Shown in pieces: positions 10,787-19,331 of a stretch of DNA of 64,000 bases (position 1 is its first letter; the number at the start of each line of letters is the position of its first letter). The position numbers and the translations under genes were made by a program. Below the pieces are notes generated by a model. It saw nothing but the letters and a program-made list of their open reading frames with translations, was not told the DNA's origin and made no database searches. The DNA comes from Collinsella aerofaciens (GTDB lineage Bacteria; Actinomycetota; Coriobacteriia; Coriobacteriales; Coriobacteriaceae). The DNA lies in assembly GCA_008668235.1 (NCBI GenBank), contig RQCP01000014.1, positions 1-64,000 on the forward strand. The letters run 5' to 3'.

Positions 10787-10814
10787 TTGCCCTAAGCTGA
10801 TTCGTCCGTATAAT
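10787..10814 (+). promoter_or_regulatory. Promoter of tRNA-Asn
   Basis: TTGCCC (10787-10792) and a perfect TATAAT (10809-10814) are 16 bp apart and lie about 30 bp upstream of the mature tRNA. This is the clearest sigma-70 type promoter in the window. Confidence 0.8.
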
Positions 10815-10844
10815 AAACTTCGTTGCTTGAGAGCACGCACCTAT

Positions 10845-10919
10845 TCCTCGGTAGCTCAATGGTAGAGCACGCGGCTGTTAACCGCGCTGTTGTAGGTTCG
10901 AGTCCTACCCGGGGAGCCA
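10845..10919 (+). tRNA. tRNA-Asn (anticodon GTT)
   Basis: A complete cloverleaf can be drawn. Acceptor arms TCCTCGG and CCGGGGA pair with one G-T. The D-arm is GCTCAATGGTAGAGC. The anticodon stem CGCGG/CCGCG holds loop CTGTTAA with anticodon GTT at 10877-10879. The T-arm is GTAGG-TTCGAGT-CCTAC. CCA is encoded at 10917-10919 after discriminator G. It forms a one-gene unit between its promoter and a strong terminator. Confidence 0.97.
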
Positions 10920-10927
10920 GGTTGTTA

Positions 10928-10955
10928 AACCCGTCGCTTATGCGGCGGGTTTTTT
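10928..10955 (+). terminator. Terminator after tRNA-Asn
   Basis: AACCCGTCGC (10928-10937) pairs with GCGGCGGGTT (10942-10951) with one wobble and a TTAT loop, followed by a run of six T. A standard intrinsic terminator. Confidence 0.9.
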
Positions 10956-11113
10956 CATGCCTCGATCGCTGTTCGCGAACGTTACCGTATCAACATTTCG
11001 TGTCGAGGATGTAATCCCGAGGCTCGCCACCTCAACATGGCGCGGTCGTTGTAGAATATTGCAATGATTGCTCCCACGAGATGGTGCCGCGAGCACCAGA
11101 TAAGGAGATTCTT

Positions 11114-11470
11114 GTGTCTGAGACCATTAACGGCAGCCTGAGCGTCTCGAACGACGTTATTGCCGATATTGCCGGTTATGCCGCGATGACGTGCTATGGC
11201 GTCGTCGGTATGGCTGAGCAGCTCCAGGGCGCCGAGAGCGTGCGCCTGCTTGCCGGTCAGCGCCTCCGCAAGGGCGTGCTTGTCTCCGCCGACGAGAACG
11301 GCCTTACGGTCGATCTTCACGTCGTGCTCGAGAACGGCGTCAACATGAAGTCCGTCTGCCACAATCTTTCGAGCTCCGTTGCCTTCACCCTGCAGGAGAT
11401 CGCCCAGATCGATCCCGCCAGCCTTAAGATCGGCATCCATATCGACGCGCTCAAGAGCCGTCTGAACTAG
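11114..11470 (+). CDS. Asp23/Gls24 family protein (YloU-like)
   Basis: A 118-residue member of the Asp23/Gls24 family, small cytosolic proteins linked to envelope stress in Gram-positives; biochemical role unknown. The fold signature VSNDVIADIAGYAAMTCYGVVGM is at the N terminus, and GLTVDLHVVLENGVNMKSV in the middle. The GTG at 11114 is chosen because TAAGGAG lies 6 nt upstream; the frame extends to an ATG at 11081 without a ribosome site. It sits 27 nt before the DAK2/FakA-like gene, the yloU-yloV pairing known from Firmicutes. A second paralogue is at 56987. Confidence 0.88.
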   Translation: MSETINGSLSVSNDVIADIAGYAAMTCYGVVGMAEQLQGAESVRLLAGQRLRKGVLVSADENGLTVDLHVVLENGVNMKSVCHNLSSSVAFTLQEIAQIDPASLKIGIHIDALKSRLN

Positions 11471-11497
11471 CATCCGAAAACGGAGATTCAAATACCC

Positions 11498-13159
11498 ATG
11501 ATTGCAAAGACCATTCGCACCTGTTTTCCGATCGCTGCGGCTGCTGTTTCCGACAAGGCCGAGGAGATCAACAAGCTCAACGTCTTCCCCGTACCCGACG
11601 GCGACACCGGTACCAACATGTCGCTCACGCTCGCTTCGGTGACCAAGGAGCTCTCCGCCCTTCCTGCCGACGCTGACATGGAAGCCATCGCCGGCGCCAT
11701 CACCCACGGCTCCCTCATGGGCGCCCGCGGCAACTCCGGTGTCATCACCTCGCAGATCCTGCGCGGTGTGGCCGAGGGTCTCGTCTCTGCCGACGATCCC
11801 ATTACGTCCGCCAACATCGCCTATGCGTTCCGTCGCGCCGTCAAGGTCGCCTTCCAGGCTGTCCGCAAGCCCATCGAGGGCACGATCCTCACGGTCCTGC
11901 GCGATGTCTCGACCAAGGCCGACGAGTGCGAGAAGAAGAAGTTCTCGGCCGAGGATGCGCTCGATGCTATCGTCGTCGAGGCGTACCAGTCCGTCGCCCG
12001 CACGCCCGACCTGCTGCCCGTCCTCAAAGAGAACGGCGTGGTCGACTCCGGCGCCTTTGGATTTGCCATTTTCCTCGAGAGCTTTGTGGCTGCCGCGCTT
12101 GGTCGCAGCACCGTGGTCGAGGATTTCTCCGCTACGTTTGACTCCGCCGGCTCTGCCCGCGATGCCGCTCTTGGTCGTGTTGAGATCGAGGCTAACGACG
12201 ACTGGGAGGGCTCGGAGTTCCGCTACTGCAACGAGTTCCTCTTTAAGGCCGACGCCCCGTTTGACGAGGACGAGTGCCTTAAGTTCCTAGGCTCCATGGG
12301 CGACTGTGAGCTGCTCGTGGGCGCCTATCCCGACTACAAGATCCATGTGCACTCCAACACCCCCAACCTGGTGCTCGAGCACATGCTGCAGCTCGGTCAG
12401 ATCTATGAGGTCTTTATCCACAACATGGAGATGGAGGCCCACGACCGTACCGCCAAGATCCACGAGGATCAGGAAAAGTCCGCCGAGCCCGCCAAGGCGC
12501 TGGGCTTTGTCGCCGTTGCCGCCGGTTCCGGCGAGGCCGACATCCTCAAGTCCCTTGGCGTCGACGTGGTCGTCTCCGGTGGCCAGACTATGAATCCCTC
12601 GACCGCCGACCTGCTGGGCGCGGTGGACCAGGTCAACGCGACCTCGGTCATCATCCTGCCCAATAACGGCAACATCCGCATGGCTGCCGAGGCTGCCGCT
12701 TCTGCCTGCACGGACAAGAAGGTTGCCGTCGTTCCCACCAAGACCGTTCCGCAGGCCTTCTCCGCGCTGTTCGCGGTCCTGCCCGATTCCGAGCTCGAGG
12801 ACGCCGTCGCCGCCATGGTCGACGCCATCAGCGAGGTCCGCGATGGCGAGGTCACCTTCGCCGTGCGTGACTCCAGCGCCTCCGACGGCTCTCCGATTCA
12901 CTCCGGTGACGTCATGGGTATCATCGCCGGCTCCATCGACGTGGTCGGCTCCGACGTGAAGCAGGTCACGCTCGACTGCATCAACCGCATGCAGGAGGAA
13001 GAGGAGGGCGACGCACTGACGATTCTGGCCGGCGAGGAGCTGTCCGATGAGGCCTTCCAGGAGATCGTCGACGCTATCGAGGAGGCTCAGCCCGACCTGG
13101 AGATCGACGCCCATCGTGGCGAGCAGCCGCTCTATCCCGTGATCTTCTCGATCGAGTAG
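11498..13159 (+). CDS. DAK2/DegV-type kinase, FakA (YloV)-like
   Basis: A 553-residue protein with an N-terminal DhaL/DAK2 ATP-binding domain (NVFPVPDGDTGTNMSLTL with the Asp cluster that holds Mg-ATP, and GARGNSGVITSQIL), a middle domain and a C-terminal EDD-like domain. In FakA/YloV such proteins phosphorylate fatty acids bound to a FakB (DegV) partner for phospholipid synthesis. No fakB gene is nearby. It follows gls24 and precedes recG, the same order as the yloU-yloV-recG region of Firmicutes. Family assignment is strong; the substrate is inferred. Confidence 0.88.
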   Translation: MIAKTIRTCFPIAAAAVSDKAEEINKLNVFPVPDGDTGTNMSLTLASVTKELSALPADADMEAIAGAITHGSLMGARGNSGVITSQILRGVAEGLVSADDPITSANIAYAFRRAVKVAFQAVRKPIEGTILTVLRDVSTKADECEKKKFSAEDALDAIVVEAYQSVARTPDLLPVLKENGVVDSGAFGFAIFLESFVAAALGRSTVVEDFSATFDSAGSARDAALGRVEIEANDDWEGSEFRYCNEFLFKADAPFDEDECLKFLGSMGDCELLVGAYPDYKIHVHSNTPNLVLEHMLQLGQIYEVFIHNMEMEAHDRTAKIHEDQEKSAEPAKALGFVAVAAGSGEADILKSLGVDVVVSGGQTMNPSTADLLGAVDQVNATSVIILPNNGNIRMAAEAAASACTDKKVAVVPTKTVPQAFSALFAVLPDSELEDAVAAMVDAISEVRDGEVTFAVRDSSASDGSPIHSGDVMGIIAGSIDVVGSDVKQVTLDCINRMQEEEEGDALTILAGEELSDEAFQEIVDAIEEAQPDLEIDAHRGEQPLYPVIFSIE

Positions 13160-13169
13160 GCAACTGCCC

Positions 13170-15347
13170 ATGTCCGAGCTGTGCTCCGTGCCGCGCGTCT
13201 CGGAGCGCTTTGCCCAGAGCAATGCGCTCGACGAGGATATCGCGCGACTCAAATATGTTTCGGGTAAACGTGAGGAGGCCCTTCGCCGTTTGGGAATTCG
13301 GACGGTGGGGGACCTCCTTCTCCATATTCCTCATCGATATCTCGACTTTACGCGCTCCTGGTCCATTGAGATGGCTCCCATCGGTACCGTTTGCACGATT
13401 GTCGCCACGGTCGACCGTATCGTCCAAAAGCAGCCGCGTCCGCGCATGCAGGTGACTGAGGTCTCACTTGTTGACGAGACGGGCGTGCTACAGGTCGCCT
13501 TTTTCCGCCAGCCCTGGATTGCCCAGCAGCTTAAGCAGGGCGACCGCTTGGCCGTGATGGGCAAGGTCGAGTTTGCCTACGGTTTTAAGCAGATGGCCTC
13601 GCCCCACTTTGAAAAGCTCGAGGACGGGCGCGCCGCAGGCACCATTCTGCCGGTCCATTACGTGAGCGATGGCGTGAGCCAGGCGTGGATGCGCCGCATC
13701 GTAAGCGGCGCGCTCGAGGTCGTCGGCAATCCCTTTGATCCCATTCCGGCACGCTTACGCGTTAAGCGTCGCCTGATGAGCAATGCTCGTGCGCTTCGAT
13801 CGATCCACTTTCCCTCGAGCATGGCTGAGCGCGACATCGCACGCCGGCGTCTTGCCTACGAGGAGTGCCTCTACCTGCAGCTGGCGCTGCGTCTGCGCAA
13901 CGACGGCGGCCTGGTCGATGTGGTGCCCTATGCCCACACCGCGGGCGAGCATCTGGGCGCGCTTAAACAGGCCCTTCCGTTTTCGCTGAGCGACGAGCAG
14001 GAGGCCGCATTCCAAGACATCCTGCATGACATGTGCGATGGCGGGCGCGTGATGAACCGTCTGCTGCTGGGCGATGTCGGTACCGGCAAGACCGCCGTTG
14101 CCGCCTGCGCGCTGGCTGTGGCTGCCGATAGCGGCACGCAGGCCTGCGTAATGGCGCCCACGGGCGTGCTGGCGCGCCAATATGCCGATAAGACCGGCCC
14201 CTTGCTCTCTCAGGCCGGCATGTCCTGGGCGCTTCTGACGGGCGCCACGCCGGCCGCAGAGCGCGAGCGCATCCATGCCCAGCTGGAATCGGGCGAGCTT
14301 GACGTGCTCTTTGGCACCCATGCGGTGCTTTCGGATAACGTTGCGTTCAAGCATCTGTCGCTTGTCGTCATCGACGAGCAGCACCGCTTTGGCGTTGGCC
14401 AGCGCAACGCCCTACGCGCGAAGGGCCCCGGTGCCGATCTGCTCGTTATGACGGCAACGCCCATCCCGCGTACGCTGGCGCTTTCGGTCTACGGCGATCT
14501 GGACACGAGTATCATCCGCCATCGGCCAGTCCCTGGCGCTGGCGTGACGACACGCGTGCTCACCGAGTCGAGTCGTGACCTCGCCTATGGCGCCATTCGC
14601 GAGGCGCACGAGAAGGGGCAGCAGGCCTACGTGATTTGCCCGCTCGTGGAGCCGAGTGACTCGGCCGATGAGCTGGAAGACGTGCCCGGTATCGCCCGCG
14701 ACGACGAGGGCCGCGTGACGGTCCCCGTGCCGCTGCGCGATACGGCGACCGAGCTCGATCGCCTGCGTCTGGCGTTGCCGGGTCTTGCCATCGAGCGCCT
14801 TCACGGCCGTATGCCAGCGGGGGAGAAGGACCAGGTTATCGATGCCTTCAAGCGTGGCGAGATTGACGTGCTTGTCTCGACTACGGTGGTCGAGGTGGGC
14901 GTTGACGTGCCCAACGCCACCGTCATGGTCATCGAGAACGGCGAGCGCTTTGGTTTGGCTGCCCTGCACCAGCTGCGCGGCCGCGTGGGCCGCGGCAGCG
15001 TGTCGGGCACCTGCCTGGTTATGACGCACTCCAAGGGCAACGGCGGCGCATCGGCGGCACAAGACCGTCTCCAGTCGCTCGAAAAGACCTCAGACGGCTT
15101 TACGCTCGCTCAGATGGACCTGCGCCTGCGCCACGAGGGCGAAATCCTGGGGTACCGCCAGCATGGCGGTGTGACCCTGCGTTTTGTCGACCTGGATGCC
15201 GACGAGGAGCTGATCGAGTGGGCCCATTTGGACGCGGTCGAGCTCTTGCGGTATGCTTGCACCCTTGACTCCGTGGCGACGCGCCCCCTGCGCGATGCGG
15301 TCGCCATGCGATATCGACACATTTTTAAGGAGGTCAGCGGAGGATGA
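13170..15347 (+). CDS. recG: ATP-dependent DNA helicase RecG
   Basis: A branch-migration helicase that remodels stalled forks and Holliday junctions. The 725-residue protein has the N-terminal wedge (OB) domain, Walker A LGDVGTGKTAVA at about residue 300, motif II DEQHRFGVGQRN (the DExH-type box reads DEQH as in RecG), motif III TATPIPRTLAL, and motif VI LRGRVGRG. The ATG at 13170 is 10 nt after the previous stop. Its stop overlaps rsmD by 4 nt. Confidence 0.96.
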   Translation: MSELCSVPRVSERFAQSNALDEDIARLKYVSGKREEALRRLGIRTVGDLLLHIPHRYLDFTRSWSIEMAPIGTVCTIVATVDRIVQKQPRPRMQVTEVSLVDETGVLQVAFFRQPWIAQQLKQGDRLAVMGKVEFAYGFKQMASPHFEKLEDGRAAGTILPVHYVSDGVSQAWMRRIVSGALEVVGNPFDPIPARLRVKRRLMSNARALRSIHFPSSMAERDIARRRLAYEECLYLQLALRLRNDGGLVDVVPYAHTAGEHLGALKQALPFSLSDEQEAAFQDILHDMCDGGRVMNRLLLGDVGTGKTAVAACALAVAADSGTQACVMAPTGVLARQYADKTGPLLSQAGMSWALLTGATPAAERERIHAQLESGELDVLFGTHAVLSDNVAFKHLSLVVIDEQHRFGVGQRNALRAKGPGADLLVMTATPIPRTLALSVYGDLDTSIIRHRPVPGAGVTTRVLTESSRDLAYGAIREAHEKGQQAYVICPLVEPSDSADELEDVPGIARDDEGRVTVPVPLRDTATELDRLRLALPGLAIERLHGRMPAGEKDQVIDAFKRGEIDVLVSTTVVEVGVDVPNATVMVIENGERFGLAALHQLRGRVGRGSVSGTCLVMTHSKGNGGASAAQDRLQSLEKTSDGFTLAQMDLRLRHEGEILGYRQHGGVTLRFVDLDADEELIEWAHLDAVELLRYACTLDSVATRPLRDAVAMRYRHIFKEVSGG

Positions 15348-16000
15348 GAATCATCGGCGGCGAATGGCGCGGTCGTAAGATCGAGGAGCCCCGTGGTCGC
15401 GATGTCACCCGCCCCACGACCGATCGCGTGCGCGAGGCATGCGCATCTATGGTCATGTCGGCATTCGATTTCGATTTGGAAGAGGTTCGTGTGCTGGACG
15501 CCTTTGGCGGCTCCGGTGCCTTAGGGTTAGAGATGCTCTCTCGTGGGGCCCGCTCGCTCACGACGTTTGAGATCGATCGTAACGCCGCGCGGCTCATTAC
15601 CAAGAATATCGAGTCGCTCTGCCGTGACCGTGCGCGTTGGCGCGTGGTCACGGGCGACATGCTGGCGAGTGCCTCGCGCGGTCGTGTGCCGGGCGGCCCC
15701 TTTGATCTGGTCCTGCTCGACCCGCCCTATGCTTTTGGTGCCGAGCCGGTCGAGGAACTGCTGCAGAATCTGGCCCAGCAAGGTCTGCTTGCACCTGGCG
15801 CTTATGCCCTGTTTGAGCATGCCGCCGCCGATGCGGGCGCGCATCCGGCAGGCTTTGAGACTGTACGTGAGAAGCGCTACGGCATTACCTCGGTCGACCT
15901 GCTTCGTTGGGTCGGCGATGACGACGGTGAGGGCGATAGTGCCGTCACCGATGCTGATAACAACGATGCCACGACGTTTCAGGAGGACGCCCATGAGTGA
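15344..16000 (+). CDS. rsmD: 16S rRNA (guanine(966)-N2)-methyltransferase RsmD
   Basis: Methylates G966 of 16S rRNA using S-adenosylmethionine. The 218-residue Rossmann-fold enzyme shows MRIIGGEWRGRKI at the start, the SAM-binding DAFGGSGALGLE (about residues 50-61) and the catalytic DPPY (LLDPPYAFG, about 125). A short acidic tail (about the last 25 residues) extends beyond the usual length. It overlaps recG by 4 nt and coaD by 8 nt; the rsmD-coaD pair is widely conserved. Confidence 0.95.
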   Translation: MRIIGGEWRGRKIEEPRGRDVTRPTTDRVREACASMVMSAFDFDLEEVRVLDAFGGSGALGLEMLSRGARSLTTFEIDRNAARLITKNIESLCRDRARWRVVTGDMLASASRGRVPGGPFDLVLLDPPYAFGAEPVEELLQNLAQQGLLAPGAYALFEHAAADAGAHPAGFETVREKRYGITSVDLLRWVGDDDGEGDSAVTDADNNDATTFQEDAHE

Positions 16001-16490
16001 CACCATTAACCGCGTCATTGTTCCGGGTACCTTCGATCCCATCACGTTTGGCCATATCGATGTGATCCGCCGCGCCCGACGCATCTTTCCCAGCGTGATT
16101 GTCGCCGTTGCCGAATCGCAGGGTAAAAACGGTGTGGGCACCACGTTTATGCTCGATGAGCGCGTGGCGCTGGCCCGCGAGGCGCTCGGTGATATTGACG
16201 GCGTCGAGGTCCTGCCCTTTACCGGCCTCTTGGTCGACTTCGCTCGCGAGCAGGGGGCGGGGGCCGTGGTCAAGGGCCTGCGCGCTATGACCGACTTTGA
16301 GTACGAGCTGCAGCAGGCCGACCTTAATTATCGCTTGGATAGCGAGCTGGAGTCCATCTTTGTCATGAGTGCTCCGCAGTACGGTTACATCTCGAGCTCG
16401 GTGGTACGCCAGATTGCGTCGCTTGGGAGCGATGTATCGACGTTTGTCCCACCCAACGTGGTCGAAGCGCTCAAACATCGCTTTTCGTGA
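15993..16490 (+). CDS. coaD: Pantetheine-phosphate adenylyltransferase CoaD
   Basis: Transfers AMP from ATP to 4'-phosphopantetheine in coenzyme A synthesis. The 165-residue protein has the nucleotidyltransferase motif GTFDPITFGHIDV (T/HxGH) and the C-terminal ISSSVVRQI. KGLRAMTDFEYELQQA matches the CoaD substrate loop. The ATG at 15993 follows AGGAGG and overlaps the end of rsmD; the frame is open further upstream but only as a shadow of rsmD. Confidence 0.96.
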   Translation: MSDTINRVIVPGTFDPITFGHIDVIRRARRIFPSVIVAVAESQGKNGVGTTFMLDERVALAREALGDIDGVEVLPFTGLLVDFAREQGAGAVVKGLRAMTDFEYELQQADLNYRLDSELESIFVMSAPQYGYISSSVVRQIASLGSDVSTFVPPNVVEALKHRFS

Positions 16491-16558
16491 CGTTTCTTAT
16501 TGCCTGGTGGCATGTGGTAAACTAGCACGATGATATGTTACCTATGAAAGGAGACCGG

Positions 16559-17056
16559 ATGCCGGGCGAGAATTTTCCTGGCGATAGGATCGTCAGCTTG
16601 GTCGATGAGCTCGAAGGGCTGATCGAGGAAGCCAAGCCGCCTTTCGGCAAGAACGCTCAGTTCAAGGTCATCGACGCCGACGTGTTCTTCAACATCCTCG
16701 ACGAGATCCGCATGAGCTATCCCGAGGAGTGGCAGAAGTCCCGCCGTATCCTTAAGGAGCGCGAGGAGCTTATGGCTTCCGCCGCCGCTCAGGCCGATTC
16801 CATCATCGCTGACGCTCAGCAGCAGGCCCTCACCATTGCCGGTGAGCAGGAGATCGTCCGCCTTGCGCAGCAGCAGGCCGACGACATCCGCGATCGTGCC
16901 CAGCAGTACGAGCGCGAGACGCGTTATGCTGCCGAGGACTACGCAGAGCAGGTCTTTACGCACCTGGAGGAGAACCTCAAGAGCCTGACCGGCACCGTTA
17001 CCCGTTGCCGTCAGCAGCTCAACGAGGGTGCCGCCCAACAGAATGGTCAGTGGTAA
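16559..17056 (+). CDS. Coiled-coil DivIVA/SepIVA-like protein
   Basis: A 165-residue hydrophilic, mostly helical protein with no signal peptide or membrane segment. After a short N-terminal part (DRIVSLVDELEGLIEEAKP) it has a long Ala/Gln/Glu-rich coiled coil from about residue 60 to 150. The ATG at 16559 is chosen because AAAGGAGA lies 4 nt upstream. In mycobacteria the division/elongation factor SepIVA sits between coaD and a DUF177 gene, exactly as here, so a role in septal or polar envelope growth is plausible. It could equally be annotated as a hypothetical ATP synthase subunit b-like protein because of the coiled coil; no ATP synthase genes are near. Confidence 0.6.
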   Translation: MPGENFPGDRIVSLVDELEGLIEEAKPPFGKNAQFKVIDADVFFNILDEIRMSYPEEWQKSRRILKEREELMASAAAQADSIIADAQQQALTIAGEQEIVRLAQQQADDIRDRAQQYERETRYAAEDYAEQVFTHLEENLKSLTGTVTRCRQQLNEGAAQQNGQW

Positions 17057-17610
17057 TGGCTGAGTTCCCGAGCGTTACCGTCGATCTTTCCGAGCAGCTC
17101 GAGTTTCCTGGAGATTCGTATCCGCTGACCGGTAAGGTCGATGTCGCCACCTACACGGTGGGCGAGAAGGAGTACCAGCTACAGGACGGCATCGACTACG
17201 ACGTTGTCTTTACCAATGCCGGTACCGGTGTCTTGCTCACGGGCATGGTCCGCGCGCACGCCACCGGCGAGTGCGACCGTTGCCTGGAGCCCGCCTCGTT
17301 TGATATCGCTGGCGAGATCGAGGAGTTCTACCTCTTTGAGGAGCCCGAGGATCCCGAGGCCTACGAGGACGGCTACGAGCTCCTGGGTGAGGACCGCATC
17401 GTCGATCTGGGCGAGCCCATCAATGACGCGGTCGTTATGGACACGCCGTTTGTGGTGCTTTGCAAGCCCGATTGCCGCGGCCTGTGCCCCACTTGCGGTT
17501 GCAATCTCAACATCGAGCAATGCGATTGCGCCGCCCAGGCAGAGGCAGAATGGGCCGCTGCCACGGAAAATCCATTTGCAGCATTGAAGAATCTCAAGCT
17601 TGATGAGTAA
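17056..17610 (+). CDS. DUF177/YceD family protein
   Basis: A 184-residue YceD-family protein; the family is linked by gene order and plant homologues to 23S rRNA accumulation, with no defined activity. CDRCLEPASF in the middle and a Cys-rich end (CKPDCRGLCPTCGCNL) are the family's hallmark motifs. The ATG at 17056 shares its A with the TAA stop of the previous gene, so translation is probably coupled. The yceD-rpmF-plsX order is conserved across bacteria. Confidence 0.88.
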   Translation: MAEFPSVTVDLSEQLEFPGDSYPLTGKVDVATYTVGEKEYQLQDGIDYDVVFTNAGTGVLLTGMVRAHATGECDRCLEPASFDIAGEIEEFYLFEEPEDPEAYEDGYELLGEDRIVDLGEPINDAVVMDTPFVVLCKPDCRGLCPTCGCNLNIEQCDCAAQAEAEWAAATENPFAALKNLKLDE

Positions 17611-17674
17611 AACTGTGGTAGTATCGCTACTTGCGCGTAATCGCCACACTGGATAGTTCATAAGGAAGGTCACT

Positions 17675-17854
17675 ATGCCCGTACCTAAACAAAAGCAGGG
17701 TCGTATCCGCACTCACACCCGTCGTTCCGCCAACATGAAGATCTCGGCTGCGGCTCAGTCCACGTGCCCCCGTTGCGGCGCTGTCAAGCTTCCGCACCAC
17801 GTGTGCCCCAGCTGCGGTTTCTACAAGGACCGCGAGGTTATCGTTACCGAGTAA
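17675..17854 (+). CDS. rpmF: 50S ribosomal protein L32
   Basis: A 59-residue protein starting MPVPKQKQGRIRTHTRRS, with the zinc-binding pattern CPRCG...CPSCG typical of the C+ form of L32. It is preceded by AAGGAAGG. A possible extended -10 (TGG-TAGTAT, 17616-17624) lies in the gap after yceD but lacks a clear -35. It is followed by a terminator hairpin. Having the four-Cys form means L32 can hold zinc. Confidence 0.96.
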   Translation: MPVPKQKQGRIRTHTRRSANMKISAAAQSTCPRCGAVKLPHHVCPSCGFYKDREVIVTE

Positions 17855-17894
17855 CGGTATACTCTGGATGCGATGCCGTTCCAAATGGAACCAC

Positions 17895-17925
17895 AATGGC
17901 CGGCTCAATGAGTCGGCCATTTTTG
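17895..17925 (+). terminator. Terminator between rpmF and plsX
   Basis: AATGGCCG (17895-17902) pairs with CGGCCATT (17914-17921), continued inward by CTC/GAG around an AAT loop, followed by TTTTG. plsX starts 17 nt later, so this is likely a partial terminator that lowers plsX relative to rpmF. Confidence 0.8.
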
Positions 17926-17941
17926 TATAAGGAGCATGTAT

Positions 17942-18961
17942 ATGAGTAACGTTCGCGTTTGTGTAGACGTTGTGGGCGGAGACGAGAAACCTCAGGTTGT
18001 TCTCGATGGTATCGAGGCTGCACTTGCCGCCGATTCCGATATCGAGGTCTTGGCAGCTGGCCCCGCCGAAATCGTCAATCCCTTTGCCGCTTCCCATGCG
18101 CGCGTTGAGGCCCTGGAGGCACCCGACGTTATCGCCATGGATGACGATCCCATTCGCGCCGTGATGACCAAACGCAAGTCTTCGATTGTGCTGTCGTGCC
18201 GCGCCATCAAGAAGGGTAATGCGGACGCGTTTTTCTCTGCCGGCTCCACCGGCGCCATGACCGCCGCTGCCACCGCCTACGTGACGCCGTTTAGGTATCA
18301 GGCCGAAGGCAAAAAGCAGCCGGTGCGCCCCTGTCTGACCAATGCGCTGCCCAATCGCGCCGGCGGTCTGACGGTGCTGTGCGATATGGGCGCCAACCCC
18401 GATGTCGAGGTCGATGACATGGTACGTTTTGCCCAGATGGGTAGCGCCTATGCCCGCGTCGTCCTGGGCATCGAGCATCCCCGCGTGGGCCTGCTTGCCA
18501 ACGGCACCGAGGACGAGAAGGGCTCCAACTTTACCAAGGCCTGCTTCCCGGCCATGAAAGCCGCCGTTCCCGGCTTTGTTGGTAACTGCGAGGGAACGGA
18601 CATCACCTCGGGTAACTTCGATGTCGTCGTTGCCGATGGCATGTCGGGTAATATCGCTCTCAAAGCTACCGAGGGCGCTGCCAAGTTTTTGCTGCAGGAG
18701 CTCAAGGGCGCCTTTATGGCCTCGCTCGGCACCAAGATCGCCGCGCTGCTCATTAAAAAGCAGATGCGCGAGATTAAGGCCAAGCTCTCTGGCGACGCCA
18801 AGGGCGGCGCGATTCTTCTGGGCCTGCGCGGCGTGGTCCTGATCGGCCATGGCGCCACATCGGTCGAGGCTGTCAAAAACGGTACGCTCGCGGCGGCCGA
18901 AGCCGTGCGCGCCGGGCTGGTTGAGAATGTCGCCAACTCTATGGACGGTATCGTTTTATAA
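17942..18961 (+). CDS. plsX: Phosphate acyltransferase PlsX
   Basis: Converts acyl-ACP to acyl-phosphate, the first step of phosphatidic acid synthesis with PlsY. The 339-residue protein shows VCVDVVGGDEKP (family: DxxGGDxxP), SAGSTGAMTA, and VVADGMSGNIALKATEG. The ATG at 17942 has AAGGAG 7 nt upstream; an ATG 6 nt earlier is too close to that site. It lies between rpmF and acpP, as expected for the fatty acid/phospholipid cluster, although fabD/fabG are not inserted here. Confidence 0.95.
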   Translation: MSNVRVCVDVVGGDEKPQVVLDGIEAALAADSDIEVLAAGPAEIVNPFAASHARVEALEAPDVIAMDDDPIRAVMTKRKSSIVLSCRAIKKGNADAFFSAGSTGAMTAAATAYVTPFRYQAEGKKQPVRPCLTNALPNRAGGLTVLCDMGANPDVEVDDMVRFAQMGSAYARVVLGIEHPRVGLLANGTEDEKGSNFTKACFPAMKAAVPGFVGNCEGTDITSGNFDVVVADGMSGNIALKATEGAAKFLLQELKGAFMASLGTKIAALLIKKQMREIKAKLSGDAKGGAILLGLRGVVLIGHGATSVEAVKNGTLAAAEAVRAGLVENVANSMDGIVL

Positions 18962-19027
18962 GAGCGAGTTAGGGCGCTGTTATGTGCTTCGCGGCGCACG
19001 TCGTGGGGTAGAATCAGAACCGTGTCT

Positions 19028-19049
19028 TGGTACCGCCCGGGCGGTACCA
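19028..19049. promoter_or_regulatory. 22-bp perfect palindrome upstream of acpP
   Basis: TGGTACCGCCC and its exact reverse complement GGGCGGTACCA meet without spacer, followed by TTCTTTT. It may be the plsX terminator (8-bp stem with CCGG loop and a T-rich tail) or an operator for a lipid-synthesis regulator acting on acpP. It lies 36 bp before the acpP start. Confidence 0.6.
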
Positions 19050-19085
19050 TTCTTTTGGTATTCATGCACTATGAGAGGAAGCGCT

Positions 19086-19328
19086 ATGGACCGCTCCGAA
19101 ATCTTCGACAAGATCGCCGAGGTCGCTGCTGACGTTCTGGGCGTCGATGTTGCCGAAATTAGCGAGGAGACCACCTTTGACGACCTCGATGCCAACTCGC
19201 TCGAGCGCCTGCAGCTGGTTACGGCTATCGAGGACGAGTTCAACCTCGAGATCGATGACGAGACTCTGCTCTCGCTCAACTCTGTCGCCGACGCCGTCGA
19301 CGCTATCGAAGCTGCCAAGGAGGCCTAA
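19086..19328 (+). CDS. acpP: Acyl carrier protein
   Basis: An 80-residue acidic four-helix protein that carries acyl chains on a 4'-phosphopantetheine arm. The modified serine is Ser38 in DLDANSLERLQLV; most ACPs have DSLD/DSLE, so the NSLE variant is slightly unusual. The ATG at 19086 follows GAGAGGAAG. It sits between plsX and rnc; rnc begins 4 nt after its stop, using a ribosome site inside the end of acpP. Confidence 0.95.
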   Translation: MDRSEIFDKIAEVAADVLGVDVAEISEETTFDDLDANSLERLQLVTAIEDEFNLEIDDETLLSLNSVADAVDAIEAAKEA

Positions 19329-19331
19329 GTC

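Noticed and set aside
18962..19085. A possible small gene between plsX and acpP
   Set aside because: No frame with a start, ribosome site and more than about 25 codons; the gap is explained by the palindrome and promoter-like sequence.
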